From an uncultured Paracoccaceae bacterium (lineage in GTDB: Bacteria > Pseudomonadota > Alphaproteobacteria > Rhodobacterales > Rhodobacteraceae): DNA of 64,000 nucleotides. Positions 1-9,050 of the stretch are shown here, one piece after another. The position numbers and the translations under genes were made by a program. Under the pieces are notes generated by a model. It ran no database searches, was not told the origin of the DNA, and saw nothing but the letters and a program-made list of their open reading frames with translations. Location of the stretch: positions 868,001 to 932,000 of the forward strand of contig CANLNT010000001.1 in the NCBI GenBank assembly GCA_947492825.1, read 5' to 3'. The stretch's first letter is position 1. Each line of letters begins with the position of its first letter.

Positions 1-294
1 ATCTTTGACGAAATCGACAGGGGCGTGGGCGGGGCCACCGCAGATGCCGTAGGTCGCAGGTTGGTTGACCTTTCGGTCAAAATGCAAGTTCTGGTTGTAA
101 CTCACTCTCCGCAGGTGGCGGCACTGGGTGGACATCACTGGCGGGTTGAAAAGCGTCAGGGGGCTGATGCAACCACGTCAACCGTGACGGCATTGGACCC
201 AGATGCCCGCATCGAAGAGATCGCGCGGATGCTGTCAGGGGACCGGATCACCGAGGCCGCGAAAGAGGCGGCGCGGGCGCTGATGCCCAAATAA
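1..294 (+). CDS. recN: DNA repair protein RecN, C-terminal end (partial)
   Basis: This is the last 97 residues of RecN, the SMC-like ATPase that works in recombinational repair of double-strand breaks. The reading frame is open from base 1 and starts inside the Walker B segment (IFDEID followed by RGVGGATADAVG), then shows the conserved VVTHSPQVAA stretch with the D-loop/H-loop histidine and a typical C-terminal tail. The N-terminal Walker A, the coiled coil and the start codon lie outside the window. The family is normally about 550 residues. Identification is from the SMC/RecN-specific Walker B and H-loop spacing, and I am confident of it. Confidence 0.9.
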   Translation: MFDEIDRGVGGATADAVGRRLVDLSVKMQVLVVTHSPQVAALGGHHWRVEKRQGADATTSTVTALDPDARIEEIARMLSGDRITEAAKEAARALMPK

Positions 295-331
295 AAAAGG
301 CGCCCTAAGCCCGTTACAGACCCAGAGCGCC
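293..331 (-). terminator. Probable intrinsic terminator for the minus-strand flavoprotein gene
   Basis: Read on the minus strand, GGCGCTCT pairs with the downstream AGGGCGCC (one G-T pair) around a 16-nt loop, and six T follow at once. It lies about 190 nt past the stop of the flavoprotein gene at 521-1894 and directly beside the recN stop, so it probably separates the two convergent genes. The distance to the stop codon makes the assignment moderate. Confidence 0.5.
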
Positions 332-520
332 CCGTTACTCACGGGCACACACACACCCGAAAACAACTCACGTCAACACCGCACGACCTATGCAAATCGT
401 GCTTTCTGGTCGCGTGGTTCATGAGGGATAAGCCGAGGCCTGATCACCCAGTTCGCAGCACAACCGGACACCCAGAGGTTTAATCTCATGAGGATTTATC
501 TCAACCTGTCAAAAAGAAGG

Positions 521-1894
521 TCAGTTATGTTGACATAACTTGCCGGGATTCATGATATCGGTGGGATCAAGTGCCTTTTTGATCTGGCTCATCACGGCCC
601 ATGCGGGGCCATGTTCGGCAAGCATATAAGGCATTTTACCTATTCCCACACCGTGTTCGCCTGTCACTGTGCCACCCAAAGCAAGGGCGCGTTCGGTCAT
701 CGTGTGGGACAGATTCTGCGCTGCTTGACGTTGGGTCACATCGTTTGGATCGATCAAAAGGATGGCGTGAAAGTTCCCGTCACCCACATGACCGAGAATC
801 GGGCCGGTGATCGGGCTGGCCGCAATCTCGGCCTGGGTTTCGGCAATGGCTTGTGCCAGTTTCGAGATTGGCACGCAGGCATCTGTGACGACAGCGGTGG
901 CGCCCGGTTTGCTCGCTAGGATCGCGTAATAGGCGTCATGGCGGATTTGCCAAAGGCGATTGCGGTCTTCGATGGCGGTGGCCCAGTCGAACCCGGTGCC
1001 GCCCATATCTGCGGCAATTTCCCCAAAGGTGGCAACGTCAGCGGCCACGGCGGCATCCGAGCCGTGAAATTCCACCAGCAGGTGCGGCGAGGCGGGCCAG
1101 TCCGCGTCTGCGTAGGCATTGACGGCCGCCGCAGAGGCAGCATCAACCAGTTCGATCCGCGCCATTGGCACGCCCATCTGGATCGTGGTGATGACCGCGT
1201 CGACCGCATCAGCGACCGTGGCAAAGGCGCAGGTCGCTGCCGCCACGGCCTGTGGCTGACCGTGCAGCTTGAGTGTCAGTTCGGTGATAATGCCCAGCGT
1301 CCCTTCGGCCCCCACGAAGAGCCCGGTCAGGTCATAGCCTGCTGATGATTTGCGGGCGCGGCTGCCGGTGCGGATCACTTGGCCATCTGCCAGTACCACC
1401 TGAAGCCCCATGACGTTGTCGCGCATGGTGCCATAACGCACTGCCGTGGTGCCCGATGCGCGGGTTGCGGCCATGCCGCCAAGGGCGGCATTGGCACCGG
1501 GATCAACCGGAAAGAAGAGACCCGTGGCGCGCAATTCGGTGTTGAGCGCCTGCCGCGTGAGACCCGGTTGCACAGCGCAGTCCATATCGGCGGCGTTCAC
1601 GTGCAGGATTTTATCCATACGCGACATATCCACCGTCACCCCGCCGCGCACCGCGAGGCTGTGACCTTCGAGCGACGTGCCGGTACCCCATGGAATCACC
1701 GGACAATCATGGGCGGCGCAGGTTTTGACGATGCGCACGACCTCTGCCGTTGAGGTGGGATATGCCACCGCATCGGGAGGTGTCAGCGGAAAGTGTGTCT
1801 CGGACCGGCCATGTAGGTCCAGATCGGACTTGGACAGGCTAAGCCCTTCGCCTAGAAGAGGCTTTAGGGCGGCAATTGCACTTGCGATCGTCAT
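521..1894 (-). CDS. FAD-binding oxidoreductase, D-lactate dehydrogenase (cytochrome) type
   Basis: A 457-residue flavoprotein of the VAO/PCMH family, closest in layout to mitochondrial and bacterial D-2-hydroxyacid dehydrogenases (LDHD, GlcD, Dld). The N-terminal FAD domain carries PWGTGTSLEGH near residue 68 and GGMAATRASGT near residue 140. The substrate domain ends in GEHGVGIGK and the usual LDPTDIMNPGKL tail. It should oxidise D-lactate or a related D-2-hydroxyacid and pass electrons to a cytochrome or quinone. No glcE or glcF lies beside it, so a single-subunit D-lactate dehydrogenase is likelier than glycolate oxidase. No signal peptide is visible. The exact substrate cannot be read from sequence. 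Confidence 0.85.
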   Translation of the reverse strand: MTIASAIAALKPLLGEGLSLSKSDLDLHGRSETHFPLTPPDAVAYPTSTAEVVRIVKTCAAHDCPVIPWGTGTSLEGHSLAVRGGVTVDMSRMDKILHVNAADMDCAVQPGLTRQALNTELRATGLFFPVDPGANAALGGMAATRASGTTAVRYGTMRDNVMGLQVVLADGQVIRTGSRARKSSAGYDLTGLFVGAEGTLGIITELTLKLHGQPQAVAAATCAFATVADAVDAVITTIQMGVPMARIELVDAASAAAVNAYADADWPASPHLLVEFHGSDAAVAADVATFGEIAADMGGTGFDWATAIEDRNRLWQIRHDAYYAILASKPGATAVVTDACVPISKLAQAIAETQAEIAASPITGPILGHVGDGNFHAILLIDPNDVTQRQAAQNLSHTMTERALALGGTVTGEHGVGIGKMPYMLAEHGPAWAVMSQIKKALDPTDIMNPGKLCQHN

Positions 1895-1967
1895 GAATGG
1901 GCCTTTGGGCTGTCAATTCGTGGAAGTCTAGAGCAGGGTCGCCGCACGGACCAGAGGCAGGGCAGGT

Positions 1968-3656
1968 ATGAGCCGTACGCTCGCAACGCTGATTGCAGAA
2001 CTTCGGGGCAGGATTGCCGCCGATCTGCGCAAGGCCGTGCGGGTGATGGTGACCCGCGGGCCAAGCCAGATGCAGTTCTGGTTCATCGCCCTGATTATCG
2101 GAATTGCGGCAGGCACGGCAGCCTTGCTGTTCCGGCTGGGGATCACCGCGATTCAGACCACGGTTTACGGCACGGATGACGTTCGGTTGTTGCACAGCTT
2201 TGCCGCTGACCTTGCATGGTATCACATCTTGCTGATCCCGGCCTGTGGCGGGCTGATCGTGGGGCTGCTGTTTCACCGGTTCACGCCAGATGCCCGCGTC
2301 CGGTCGGTGGCGGATGTGATTGAGGGGGCGGCCCTGCACGAGGGCCGGGTCGAGGTGCGGCAGGGGGCGGTGTCGGCCATTGCCAGCATGATTACCCTGT
2401 CTACGGGCGGGTCCACAGGCCGTGAAGGGCCGGTGGTGCATATGGCGGCGGTGATTTCGACCTTGATCAGCCGCACGATCCGCGCAGACGGTGTCACGGG
2501 CCGCGATTTGTTGGGCTGTGCGGTTGCAGCCGCTGTTTCGGCCAGCTTCAATGCGCCCTTGGCCGGTGCGCTGTTCGCACTGGAGGTTGTGTTGCGGCAC
2601 TTTGCCGTGCATGCCTTTGCACCCATCGTGATCGCGAGCGTGGCGGGCACGGTGATTAACCGGCTGGCCTTTGGCGATGTGACGGAATTTGTGCTGCCCA
2701 CGCAGAATGCGCTGGCGTTTTATGTGGAATTGCCGGCCTTTTTGATCCTTGGGATCGTCTGCGGCTTTGTCGCTGTGGTGCTGATGCGGGCGATCTTCTG
2801 GGCCGATGACTTTGGCAGTTTCGTGCAGGACAGATTGCGCCTGCCAAGGTTTCTGCGTCCGGCGGTGGCGGGGCTGATGCTGGGCGGTTTGGCGATCTGG
2901 TTTCCGCATATCATCGGCGTCGGCTATGAGACGACGTCTGCCGCGCTGACCGGCAATCTGATCCTGCACGAGGCGGTGGTTTTTGTGGTGCTCAAGGTGG
3001 TGGCCGTGGCGATCACGATGGGCGGGCGCATGGGCGGCGGGGTCTTTTCGCCATCGCTGATGGTGGGCGCGCTGACGGGCCTTGCGTTTGGCATGATCGC
3101 GACAAGCGTATTCCCCACGGTATCGGGCGAGGGCACGTTATACGCATTGGCGGGTATGGGTGCGGTGGCCGCTGCCGTGCTGGGTGCGCCGATCTCGACC
3201 ACGTTGATCGTGTTCGAGCTGACCGGTGACTGGCAGACCGCGATGGCGGTGATGGTCGCGGTGTCGTTGTCCACGGCGCTGTCAACGCGGCTGGTGGATC
3301 GGTCATTCTTTTTGACCCAGCTCGAGCGGCGTAACGTGCATTTGGCCGCCGGACCGCAGGCCTATTTGCTGGCGACATTCCGGGTCGCCACGATCATGCG
3401 CCCACGAGATGATGCCCGCGCAGCACCAGAGACGGCCTGCTGGGATCTGGTTGGCGAGGGGGTCTATATCGACGGCAATGCCACGCTGGAACAGGCCATG
3501 CCCTTGTTCGAGACGGGCGGCTATCGGTTTATCCCGGTGGTGACGTTGGGCGGCGAAGACAACCCGCCAGAGCTGTGGGGCGCGCTGTTTCAGGTGGATG
3601 CCTTGCGCGCGATGAACAAGGCCCTGGCCGAGACCGCGCGCGAAGAACACTCCTGA
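1968..3656 (+). CDS. CLC-family chloride channel / Cl-/H+ antiporter
   Basis: A 562-residue membrane protein of the CLC family, which moves chloride (often against protons) through the inner membrane. The gating-glutamate motif GREGP is at residues 151-155, followed by the chloride-pathway motif GGVFSPSL and the late-helix motif APISTTLIVFELTGDW. The canonical GSGIP serine motif is not obvious (region DARVRSVADVIEG), as in ClcB-type relatives. The last 100 residues form a soluble tail reminiscent of a single CBS domain rather than a full pair. The ATG at 1968 was chosen because the first membrane segment begins near residue 36. It stands alone between minus-strand genes, with its stop 3 nt from that of the DUF427 gene. 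Confidence 0.9.
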   Translation: MSRTLATLIAELRGRIAADLRKAVRVMVTRGPSQMQFWFIALIIGIAAGTAALLFRLGITAIQTTVYGTDDVRLLHSFAADLAWYHILLIPACGGLIVGLLFHRFTPDARVRSVADVIEGAALHEGRVEVRQGAVSAIASMITLSTGGSTGREGPVVHMAAVISTLISRTIRADGVTGRDLLGCAVAAAVSASFNAPLAGALFALEVVLRHFAVHAFAPIVIASVAGTVINRLAFGDVTEFVLPTQNALAFYVELPAFLILGIVCGFVAVVLMRAIFWADDFGSFVQDRLRLPRFLRPAVAGLMLGGLAIWFPHIIGVGYETTSAALTGNLILHEAVVFVVLKVVAVAITMGGRMGGGVFSPSLMVGALTGLAFGMIATSVFPTVSGEGTLYALAGMGAVAAAVLGAPISTTLIVFELTGDWQTAMAVMVAVSLSTALSTRLVDRSFFLTQLERRNVHLAAGPQAYLLATFRVATIMRPRDDARAAPETACWDLVGEGVYIDGNATLEQAMPLFETGGYRFIPVVTLGGEDNPPELWGALFQVDALRAMNKALAETAREEHS

Positions 3657-3659
3657 AGC

Positions 3660-4001
3660 TTAGACCTCTTCCACGGCGACCTTTGTGGTGTAAAACGCCA
3701 AGTGGTCCTTGATCTGGGCGACGGCGTCTTTTGGTGCTTCATAAGACCATGCGGCGTCTGCGATCGGGCCGCTTTTGGCGACCAGCGTGAAATAGGTGGC
3801 GGCACCTTTGAACGGGCAGGTTGATGTGGTGTCCGAAGGGTCCAGAAAGGCCATGGCGATATCTTCCCGCGGGAAATAGATGACGGGGGGATAGTCGCCT
3901 TCGGTCAGTTCCAGCGCGCGGGTCGATTCGCCGATGACAGCGCCTGCGGCACGCACGACCCATGTGCCTGTGGCGGGGCGTATCTTGATATGGTCGGCCA
4001 T
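3660..4001 (-). CDS. DUF427 family protein
   Basis: A 113-residue soluble protein that fits DUF427: the N-terminal pattern ATGTWVVRAAGAVIGES, the central PPVIYFPREDI and the segment CPFKGAATYFTL are family hallmarks. DUF427 proteins form a small beta-tent fold and have no agreed biochemical role. The length is normal for single-domain members. It is convergent with the CLC gene, and its ATG is preceded by a purine-rich GGAGGATCGC element. No signal peptide or membrane segment is seen. Confidence 0.85.
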   Translation of the reverse strand: MADHIKIRPATGTWVVRAAGAVIGESTRALELTEGDYPPVIYFPREDIAMAFLDPSDTTSTCPFKGAATYFTLVAKSGPIADAAWSYEAPKDAVAQIKDHLAFYTTKVAVEEV

Positions 4002-4050
4002 GCGATCCTCCTATGATGTGTTCAAGCTGTCGCGTCTTTTTGTGACAGGG

Positions 4051-5814
4051 CTATAACGGGGCGGTCGCCTGTTTCAGCCAGTCGAGCGCAGAACCATCTA
4101 TCAGCGGGCCGATCCGGTCAAGAGTTGCGGCGTGATAGCTGTCGATCCATGCGCGTTCGGCGGGCGACAAGCGCGCGGTGTCGATCAGGCGGCGGTCAAG
4201 CGGGACATAGGTCAGCGTGTCAAAGGCCAGCATATCGCGACTGTCTGGACCACTGGGCGCTTTGATCACGACAATCAGGTTTTCGATGCGGATGCCAAAG
4301 GCGTCGGTGCGATAATATCCCGGCTCGTTCGAGATGATCACGCCTTCCTCAAACGGGGTGGTGGCGCGGCGGGACAGACCGTGGGGGCCTTCGTGTACTG
4401 ACAGATAGGCCCCGACACCGTGCCCCGTGCCGTGGTCATAGTCCATTCCATCCGCCCAGAGAGGCGCACGCGCAAGCGCGTCCAGATGGTTGCCCGCAAC
4501 GCCGCGCGGAAACTGCGTGCGGCTGACCGCGATCATGCCTTGCAGGACGCGGGTATAGCAGGCGCGGTGGTCATCTGATGGGTCACCCACGATCACAGTG
4601 CGGGTGATGTCGGTGGTGCCGTCGATGTACTGGCCGCCGGAATCGACCAGCAGCAAATCACCCGGTGAGACGGGCGCGTTGGTGTCGTCCGTCACGCGGT
4701 AGTGGACGATGGCCCCATGCGCGCCTGCGCCGCAGATGGTTTCAAAGCTGACGTCCAGCAATTGGTTGGTGTCGCGGCGGAAGCTTTCAAGCTGCTTGAC
4801 CACGTCTATTTCGGTCAGATGCCCGCCGGGGGCAGTCGCGTCGAGCCAGGCCAGAAAGCGGACCATTGCGGCCCCGTCGCGCAGGTGGGCCGCGCGCGCG
4901 CCTGCAATTTCGGTGGCATTCTTGGTGGCCTTGGGCAGCAGGCAGGGATCGGTGCCATGAGTGGCCTTGTCGCCCAGTGTGGTCTTGACGATCTGCGGGC
5001 AGACCTTTTCGTCAATCAGCACCGAGGCGGGCAGGGTCGCAAGGTGGTCCAGAAAGGTGGATTGGTTGTGCAAGGTGACGTCTGTGCCTAGGTGGTCGGT
5101 GATGTCATCCGCTTTGCCGGGGCGAGTGAAAAGATCAACTTTGCCGTCGGGATGCAACACCGCAAAGGCATGGGGCACAGGGTTGCGCTCAATGTCGGTG
5201 CTGCGGATGTTCAAGAGCCACGCGATGCTATCGGGCAGGGTGATGACATGGGTGCCACTTGCCACCCGCGTACGTTTATCCGCGTGACTTTCGCCTGCGT
5301 ATTCAAGGGGGTAGGCGGTGAATTTTGCGTCAGGCGGGGCGGGCTGATCGTCCCAGATCGCGTCCACCAGATTGGCGCTGGCCTGCATTGTGATGCCGCT
5401 GCCGTCCAGCGCCTTGGCCAGTGTCTTAATCTCACTGACCGTATGGAGCCAAGGGTCGTAGCCGACGAGGCCGCCCTTGGGTAGTTGGTCCTTTAGCCAG
5501 TCCGCAAGCTTGATCTCGGGCCAGTTGACGGGTGTGAAGACATCAGCCACCTGATCGCGGACCTGAAGTCGGTAGCGGCCGTCAATGAAAACCCCGGCGA
5601 CATCAGCCAATACGGCAGCAAAGCCCGCAGAACCGGTGAAGCCTGTGAGCCATTCCAGCCGGGCATCTGCATCCGCCACGTATTCGCCCTGATGCACGTC
5701 TGCGCGCGGGACCAGAAAGCCATCCAAACCGGCCCGGGCCATGTGCGCACGCAAGGAGGCCAGCCGGGGCGGGCCCTGTTCGGGCGTTGATGATGCGCCA
5801 AAGGTTTGAAACAT
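4051..5814 (-). CDS. Xaa-Pro aminopeptidase, M24B family
   Basis: A 587-residue metallopeptidase that removes an N-terminal residue before proline. It has the three-domain form (two creatinase-like N-terminal domains plus a C-terminal pita-bread domain) seen in eukaryotic APP1 and many alphaproteobacteria. Metal ligands are visible in order: the two Asp of LLVDSGGQYIDGTTDITRT, the His of GTGHGVGAYLSVHEGP, and the Glu of NEPGYY and GIRIENL. It is cytoplasmic, with no signal peptide. Its start is 82 nt upstream of the cobT stop region, and a dispersed palindromic repeat lies in that gap just before the ATG. Family assignment is secure. Confidence 0.93.
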   Translation of the reverse strand: MFQTFGASSTPEQGPPRLASLRAHMARAGLDGFLVPRADVHQGEYVADADARLEWLTGFTGSAGFAAVLADVAGVFIDGRYRLQVRDQVADVFTPVNWPEIKLADWLKDQLPKGGLVGYDPWLHTVSEIKTLAKALDGSGITMQASANLVDAIWDDQPAPPDAKFTAYPLEYAGESHADKRTRVASGTHVITLPDSIAWLLNIRSTDIERNPVPHAFAVLHPDGKVDLFTRPGKADDITDHLGTDVTLHNQSTFLDHLATLPASVLIDEKVCPQIVKTTLGDKATHGTDPCLLPKATKNATEIAGARAAHLRDGAAMVRFLAWLDATAPGGHLTEIDVVKQLESFRRDTNQLLDVSFETICGAGAHGAIVHYRVTDDTNAPVSPGDLLLVDSGGQYIDGTTDITRTVIVGDPSDDHRACYTRVLQGMIAVSRTQFPRGVAGNHLDALARAPLWADGMDYDHGTGHGVGAYLSVHEGPHGLSRRATTPFEEGVIISNEPGYYRTDAFGIRIENLIVVIKAPSGPDSRDMLAFDTLTYVPLDRRLIDTARLSPAERAWIDSYHAATLDRIGPLIDGSALDWLKQATAPL

Positions 5815-5825
5815 GGTGCTGGTCC

Positions 5826-5868
5826 TGTCTTCTTCTGGCTAAGTCTGCCCCCGACCGGAGGGTGCCGA
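5826..5868 (-). repeat. Dispersed intergenic palindromic element, diverged copy
   Basis: On the minus strand this reads CCTCCGGTCGGGGGCAGA then CTTAGCCAGAAGAAG, matching the arrangement of the better copies at 8336-8386 and 40219-40271 (CC-CCGG-GGG block, T-rich centre, GCCAGAAGAA end). It fills the gap between cobT and the M24 aminopeptidase. The central GGATATTT is not conserved, so this copy is the least certain of the three. Confidence 0.5.
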
Positions 5869-5895
5869 TTTTTCGGCGATAAATCGCAGCGCCAT

Positions 5896-7773
5896 TCAGC
5901 CGGTTTTGCGCATCCCCAGAACACGCGCGCGTTTGCGGGGGTCGCTGTCAAAGAGGCTGGCAAGCTGTTCGGTCATCGCACCGGCCAGTTGTTCGACGTC
6001 TGTAATTGTCACCGCGCGGTCGTAGTAGCGCGTGACATCGTGGCCGATGCCGATCGCGGCCAATTCCACCGCCTTGCGCTTTTCGATCATCGCGATCACG
6101 TCGCGCAGGTGCTTTTCAAGATAATTGGCCGGGTTCACCGACAAGGTGCTGTCATCCACCGGTGCCCCGTCTGAGATCACCATCAACACCTTGCGCTGTT
6201 CGTGCCGCCCGACCAGCCGGCGGTGTGCCCATTCCAGCGCCTCACCGTCGATATTTTCTTTCAGCAGGCCCTCTTTCATCATCAGGCCAAGGTTTGGCCG
6301 TGTCCGCCGCCAGGGGGCGTCGGCGGATTTATAGACGATATGGCGGAGGTCGTTCAGGCGGCCGGGCGTTGGTTCGCGTCCGGCTTTCAGCCAATCCTCG
6401 CGGCTTTGGCCGCCTTTCCACGCCTTCGTCGTAAAGCCGAGGATCTCGACCTTGACGGCGCAGCGTTCCAGCGTGCGGGCCATGACATCAGCACAGATCG
6501 CGGCGATTGAGATCGGGCGGCCCCGCATGGAGCCGGAATTGTCCAGAAGGAGCGTCACAACGGTGTCGCGGAATTCGGTGTCTTTTTCGACCTTGAAGGA
6601 CAGCGGCGTGGTGGGTGAGGCGACAATGCGCGCGAGCCGTCCGGCATCCAGGATGCCTTCCTCGCGGTCAAACTCCCAACTGCGGTTTTGCTGGGCCTGC
6701 AAGCGGCGCTGCAACTTGTTGGCGAGGCGTGACACGGCCCCTTTGAGCGGTTCAAGCTGTTGATCCAGATAGCTGCGCAGGCGTTCCAGCTCTGCCGGTT
6801 CAGCGAGGTCTTCTGCGCCGATTTCTTCATCATAATCAGTTGCATAGACGCGGTAATCGGGGTCGGCGTCTGAGACCGGTGCAGGCTGGGGCGGCTCCAT
6901 CGGGGCTTCGCCATCGGGCATCTCGGTCTCTTCGCCCATCTCGGCGTCGGCCTGATCGTCCATCGAAATCTCGGCCTGAGATGCGTCTTGCTGGTCTTCC
7001 TGTGTTTGCTCGGGCGAGGCTTCGGCCTCTTCGCCGTCGCTATCGTCTTCGCCGGTGCTATCGGGTTCTTCCTGCTCGTCGCTGCCTTCTTCGGCCTCGT
7101 TTTCGTCGTCTTCGTCCGACCCGTCGGGATCATCGCCCAGCTGGTCGGCATAGCCGAGGTCCGAGATCAGGTCGCGCGCGAATTTGGCGAAGGCCTGCTG
7201 GTCGTTCAGCATGTCCGAGAGATTCTCGAGCCGTTCGCCGCAGTGATCCTCGATAAAACCGCGCCAGAGGTTGAGCACGTTGTCAGCGCCTTCGGGCAGG
7301 GCGCGGCCGGTGGCGAGTTCGCGGATCATGTAGCCCGCAGCGGTGGCCAGTGGCGCATCGGCGGGCTGTTTGATCTGGTCATAGCCTTTGCGCAGCGCCT
7401 CATTCCCGATTTTGGCGTCGATGTTGCCTGCGGTGCCGGGCATGTATTGCGCGCCGACGGCCTCAACCCGGGCGGATTCCATCGCGTTGTAAAGGTCTTG
7501 CGCCATCTGGCCCTGCGGCATGTAGCGCGCGGCGGTGCCAGCGTCATGAAACTTGTGCCGCAGCGCCATGGCGTCGGCGTGGCCACGCGCCAGCAACACC
7601 TCTTGTTTGGTCATGCGGCGGGTCACCTGTGGCAGGCGGATCGTGTCGCTGGTCTGACCGGCGGGGTCGACGGAATATGTAACCGAGAGTTCCGGATCAT
7701 CGGCCATGACCTTCGTGGCCTCGGCTAAGGCTTTCTTGAACGGATCGGCAGGGTTGTCAGATGGCTTGTTCAT
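5896..7773 (-). CDS. cobT: Cobaltochelatase subunit CobT
   Basis: A 625-residue subunit of the aerobic CobNST cobaltochelatase, which inserts Co2+ into hydrogenobyrinate a,c-diamide during cobalamin synthesis. The N-terminal CobT domain (about 1-210) is followed by a very acidic linker (about 213-290, dominated by D, E, S and Q) and a C-terminal von Willebrand A domain whose MIDAS motif DNSGSM begins near residue 411. The acidic stretch before a VWA domain is a family trait. The ATG at 7773 (MNKPSDNP) was preferred to an upstream in-frame codon because it gives the usual N terminus. CobS is encoded 1.3 kb upstream on the same strand; CobN is not in the window. Confidence 0.95.
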   Translation of the reverse strand: MNKPSDNPADPFKKALAEATKVMADDPELSVTYSVDPAGQTSDTIRLPQVTRRMTKQEVLLARGHADAMALRHKFHDAGTAARYMPQGQMAQDLYNAMESARVEAVGAQYMPGTAGNIDAKIGNEALRKGYDQIKQPADAPLATAAGYMIRELATGRALPEGADNVLNLWRGFIEDHCGERLENLSDMLNDQQAFAKFARDLISDLGYADQLGDDPDGSDEDDENEAEEGSDEQEEPDSTGEDDSDGEEAEASPEQTQEDQQDASQAEISMDDQADAEMGEETEMPDGEAPMEPPQPAPVSDADPDYRVYATDYDEEIGAEDLAEPAELERLRSYLDQQLEPLKGAVSRLANKLQRRLQAQQNRSWEFDREEGILDAGRLARIVASPTTPLSFKVEKDTEFRDTVVTLLLDNSGSMRGRPISIAAICADVMARTLERCAVKVEILGFTTKAWKGGQSREDWLKAGREPTPGRLNDLRHIVYKSADAPWRRTRPNLGLMMKEGLLKENIDGEALEWAHRRLVGRHEQRKVLMVISDGAPVDDSTLSVNPANYLEKHLRDVIAMIEKRKAVELAAIGIGHDVTRYYDRAVTITDVEQLAGAMTEQLASLFDSDPRKRARVLGMRKTG

Positions 7774-7824
7774 AGGCCGCAAACTAGTGCGGCGCGCGCG
7801 CAATGACCAGAGGGCCGGTGTGCT

Positions 7825-8214
7825 TTAGCTAAGCAGGAACGCGGTGCAATCGGCGGTCAGGGTCGCGGCCATGTTGGCGGCCCATGTGGCGTCGTTGGGA
7901 TCGTCGTTGAAGGTGGCGCGGGTCAGCAGCGCGTGGTGCGCGGCCTTGGCCGTGATCCGCCAGTGCAACACATCGCGGCCCTGATCGGGCGTCATCACGG
8001 CACGCATCAGATCGAGCACCTGCGCGCGTTGCTGGCGGGTGATGTCAGAGGCGGGGCCGTCGAACATCCATTGATGTTCCATCTGCGCAGAAAGGCGACC
8101 CGCACAGGCGGCAAAAGTCTGGAGTTGTGTGTTGTCCAAAGAAAGCCCCGCGTTGGCGGGGAGGACGCCAAGCGCGAGGAAGAGGGTCGTCATGAGAGTT
8201 TTCATACTGCTCAT
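7825..8214 (-). CDS. Small secreted protein of unknown function
   Basis: A 129-residue protein that I do not recognise. The first 22 residues form a Sec signal peptide (MKTLMTTLFLALGVLPANA, with an ANA cleavage site) if translation starts at either of two near ATGs (8214 or 8205). The mature part is mostly helical, has two cysteines (CAGRL near the start, DCTAF near the end) that could pair in the periplasm, and has no low-complexity sequence. It sits between cobS and cobT on the same strand, 51 nt before the cobT ATG, so it is probably co-transcribed with cobT. No Shine-Dalgarno element stands out at either start. Confidence 0.65.
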   Translation of the reverse strand: MSSMKTLMTTLFLALGVLPANAGLSLDNTQLQTFAACAGRLSAQMEHQWMFDGPASDITRQQRAQVLDLMRAVMTPDQGRDVLHWRITAKAAHHALLTRATFNDDPNDATWAANMAATLTADCTAFLLS

Positions 8215-8335
8215 AATTGCAGCATGAGGGTTAAATTATCGCTTATCTAGTGGGCAAAGTAAGAGCGCGCGCGAGGTGTGGGGTTTTGGGCACGGGGTGC
8301 TACGAGATATTGCGCCGCGCTGCGCGCGTCGCGAT

Positions 8336-8386
8336 GGGCGGGGGCCAGCCCCCGCACCCCCGGGATATTTCTGGCCAGAAGAAAAG
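8336..8386 (+). repeat. Dispersed intergenic palindromic element (copy with intact core)
   Basis: The element starts with a short perfect hairpin, GCGGGGGC facing GCCCCCGC, and continues into CCCGGGATATTTCTGGCC and AGAAGAAA. The same core recurs at 40219-40271 between dmdA and acuI. It lies in the gap between two genes for small secreted proteins inside the cobS-cobT block. A GC-rich stretch of GCGC repeats precedes it at 8311-8335. Confidence 0.75.
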
Positions 8387-8420
8387 CAAGTGTATGTTGA
8401 CCGACGAGATACGGCGCAAA

Positions 8421-9050
8421 CTATTGCGCTGGCACCAGTGGGATCAAAGCGAGATCGTTAAAGCTGTAGAATTGGCCAGCCGCTGCCAACAGGCCGTCGG
8501 CACCAGCGTCTAACCAGCTCTTTTGAGACGGATCGGCAAGATTGGCCACGACGACAGGGCTTTCGGGAATGACTGAAATCTGCCCTTGATCCGCGATGGT
8601 TTGGGAGGTGTTTGGGTAGTCAACCGCCAGATCAAGGTTCCGTCTCAATCGGAGTCCCATCAATATACGAAATTCTCCAACGCGTTCAGGTGGTGAGACG
8701 ACGTTCACAATCATGACGTTGCAGAAGTCGAAGCCGGCGATTCCACCAAACGGAAGGGGCGGGAATGCTGACATTGATACAGTCCCGGCCTCGAGATTGT
8801 CGGTTTGGGCAAATTGGAGAACAAGAAGTCTGGTCTCGGGCCAATCAAGGACCGGAAGCGCCGCCCCTGAAGCGATAACTAAGGGCTCGCGTTGCGCAAG
8901 GCCCTGCAAACTACATTCTTCATTTCGCTGCGCGATTTGCATTTGGTCCGGGGCAACTTGGTCAACAGCTGCTTGTTCGCTCGGCGAGAGAGTTTGTGCC
9001 GACAACAGGCTGCCAAGAACACAAAGACAAATGGCGAGACGAAAAATCAT
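8421..9050 (-). CDS. Secreted or periplasmic protein of unknown function
   Basis: A 209-residue protein that I do not recognise. The N terminus [19 protein letters not shown] is a clear Sec signal peptide. The mature protein has two cysteines (EECSLQG and FDFCNVM), beta-rich segments such as [10 protein letters not shown] and [12 protein letters not shown], and no membrane span, so a soluble periplasmic fold is likely. Its ATG overlaps the cobS stop codon (ATGA), which argues for translational coupling to cobS. Whether it has any part in cobalt chelation is unknown; the coupling alone does not show it. Confidence 0.7.
   Translation of the reverse strand: MIFRLAICLCVLGSLLSAQTLSPSEQAAVDQVAPDQMQIAQRNEECSLQGLAQREPLVIASGAALPVLDWPETRLLVLQFAQTDNLEAGTVSMSAFPPLPFGGIAGFDFCNVMIVNVVSPPERVGEFRILMGLRLRRNLDLAVDYPNTSQTIADQGQISVIPESPVVVANLADPSQKSWLDAGADGLLAAAGQFYSFNDLALIPLVPAQ

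Noticed and set aside
1839..2969. 376-codon minus-strand frame across the CLC gene
   Set aside because: It is His-, Arg- and Gln-rich, typical of antisense shadow, and conflicts with the clear CLC motifs.
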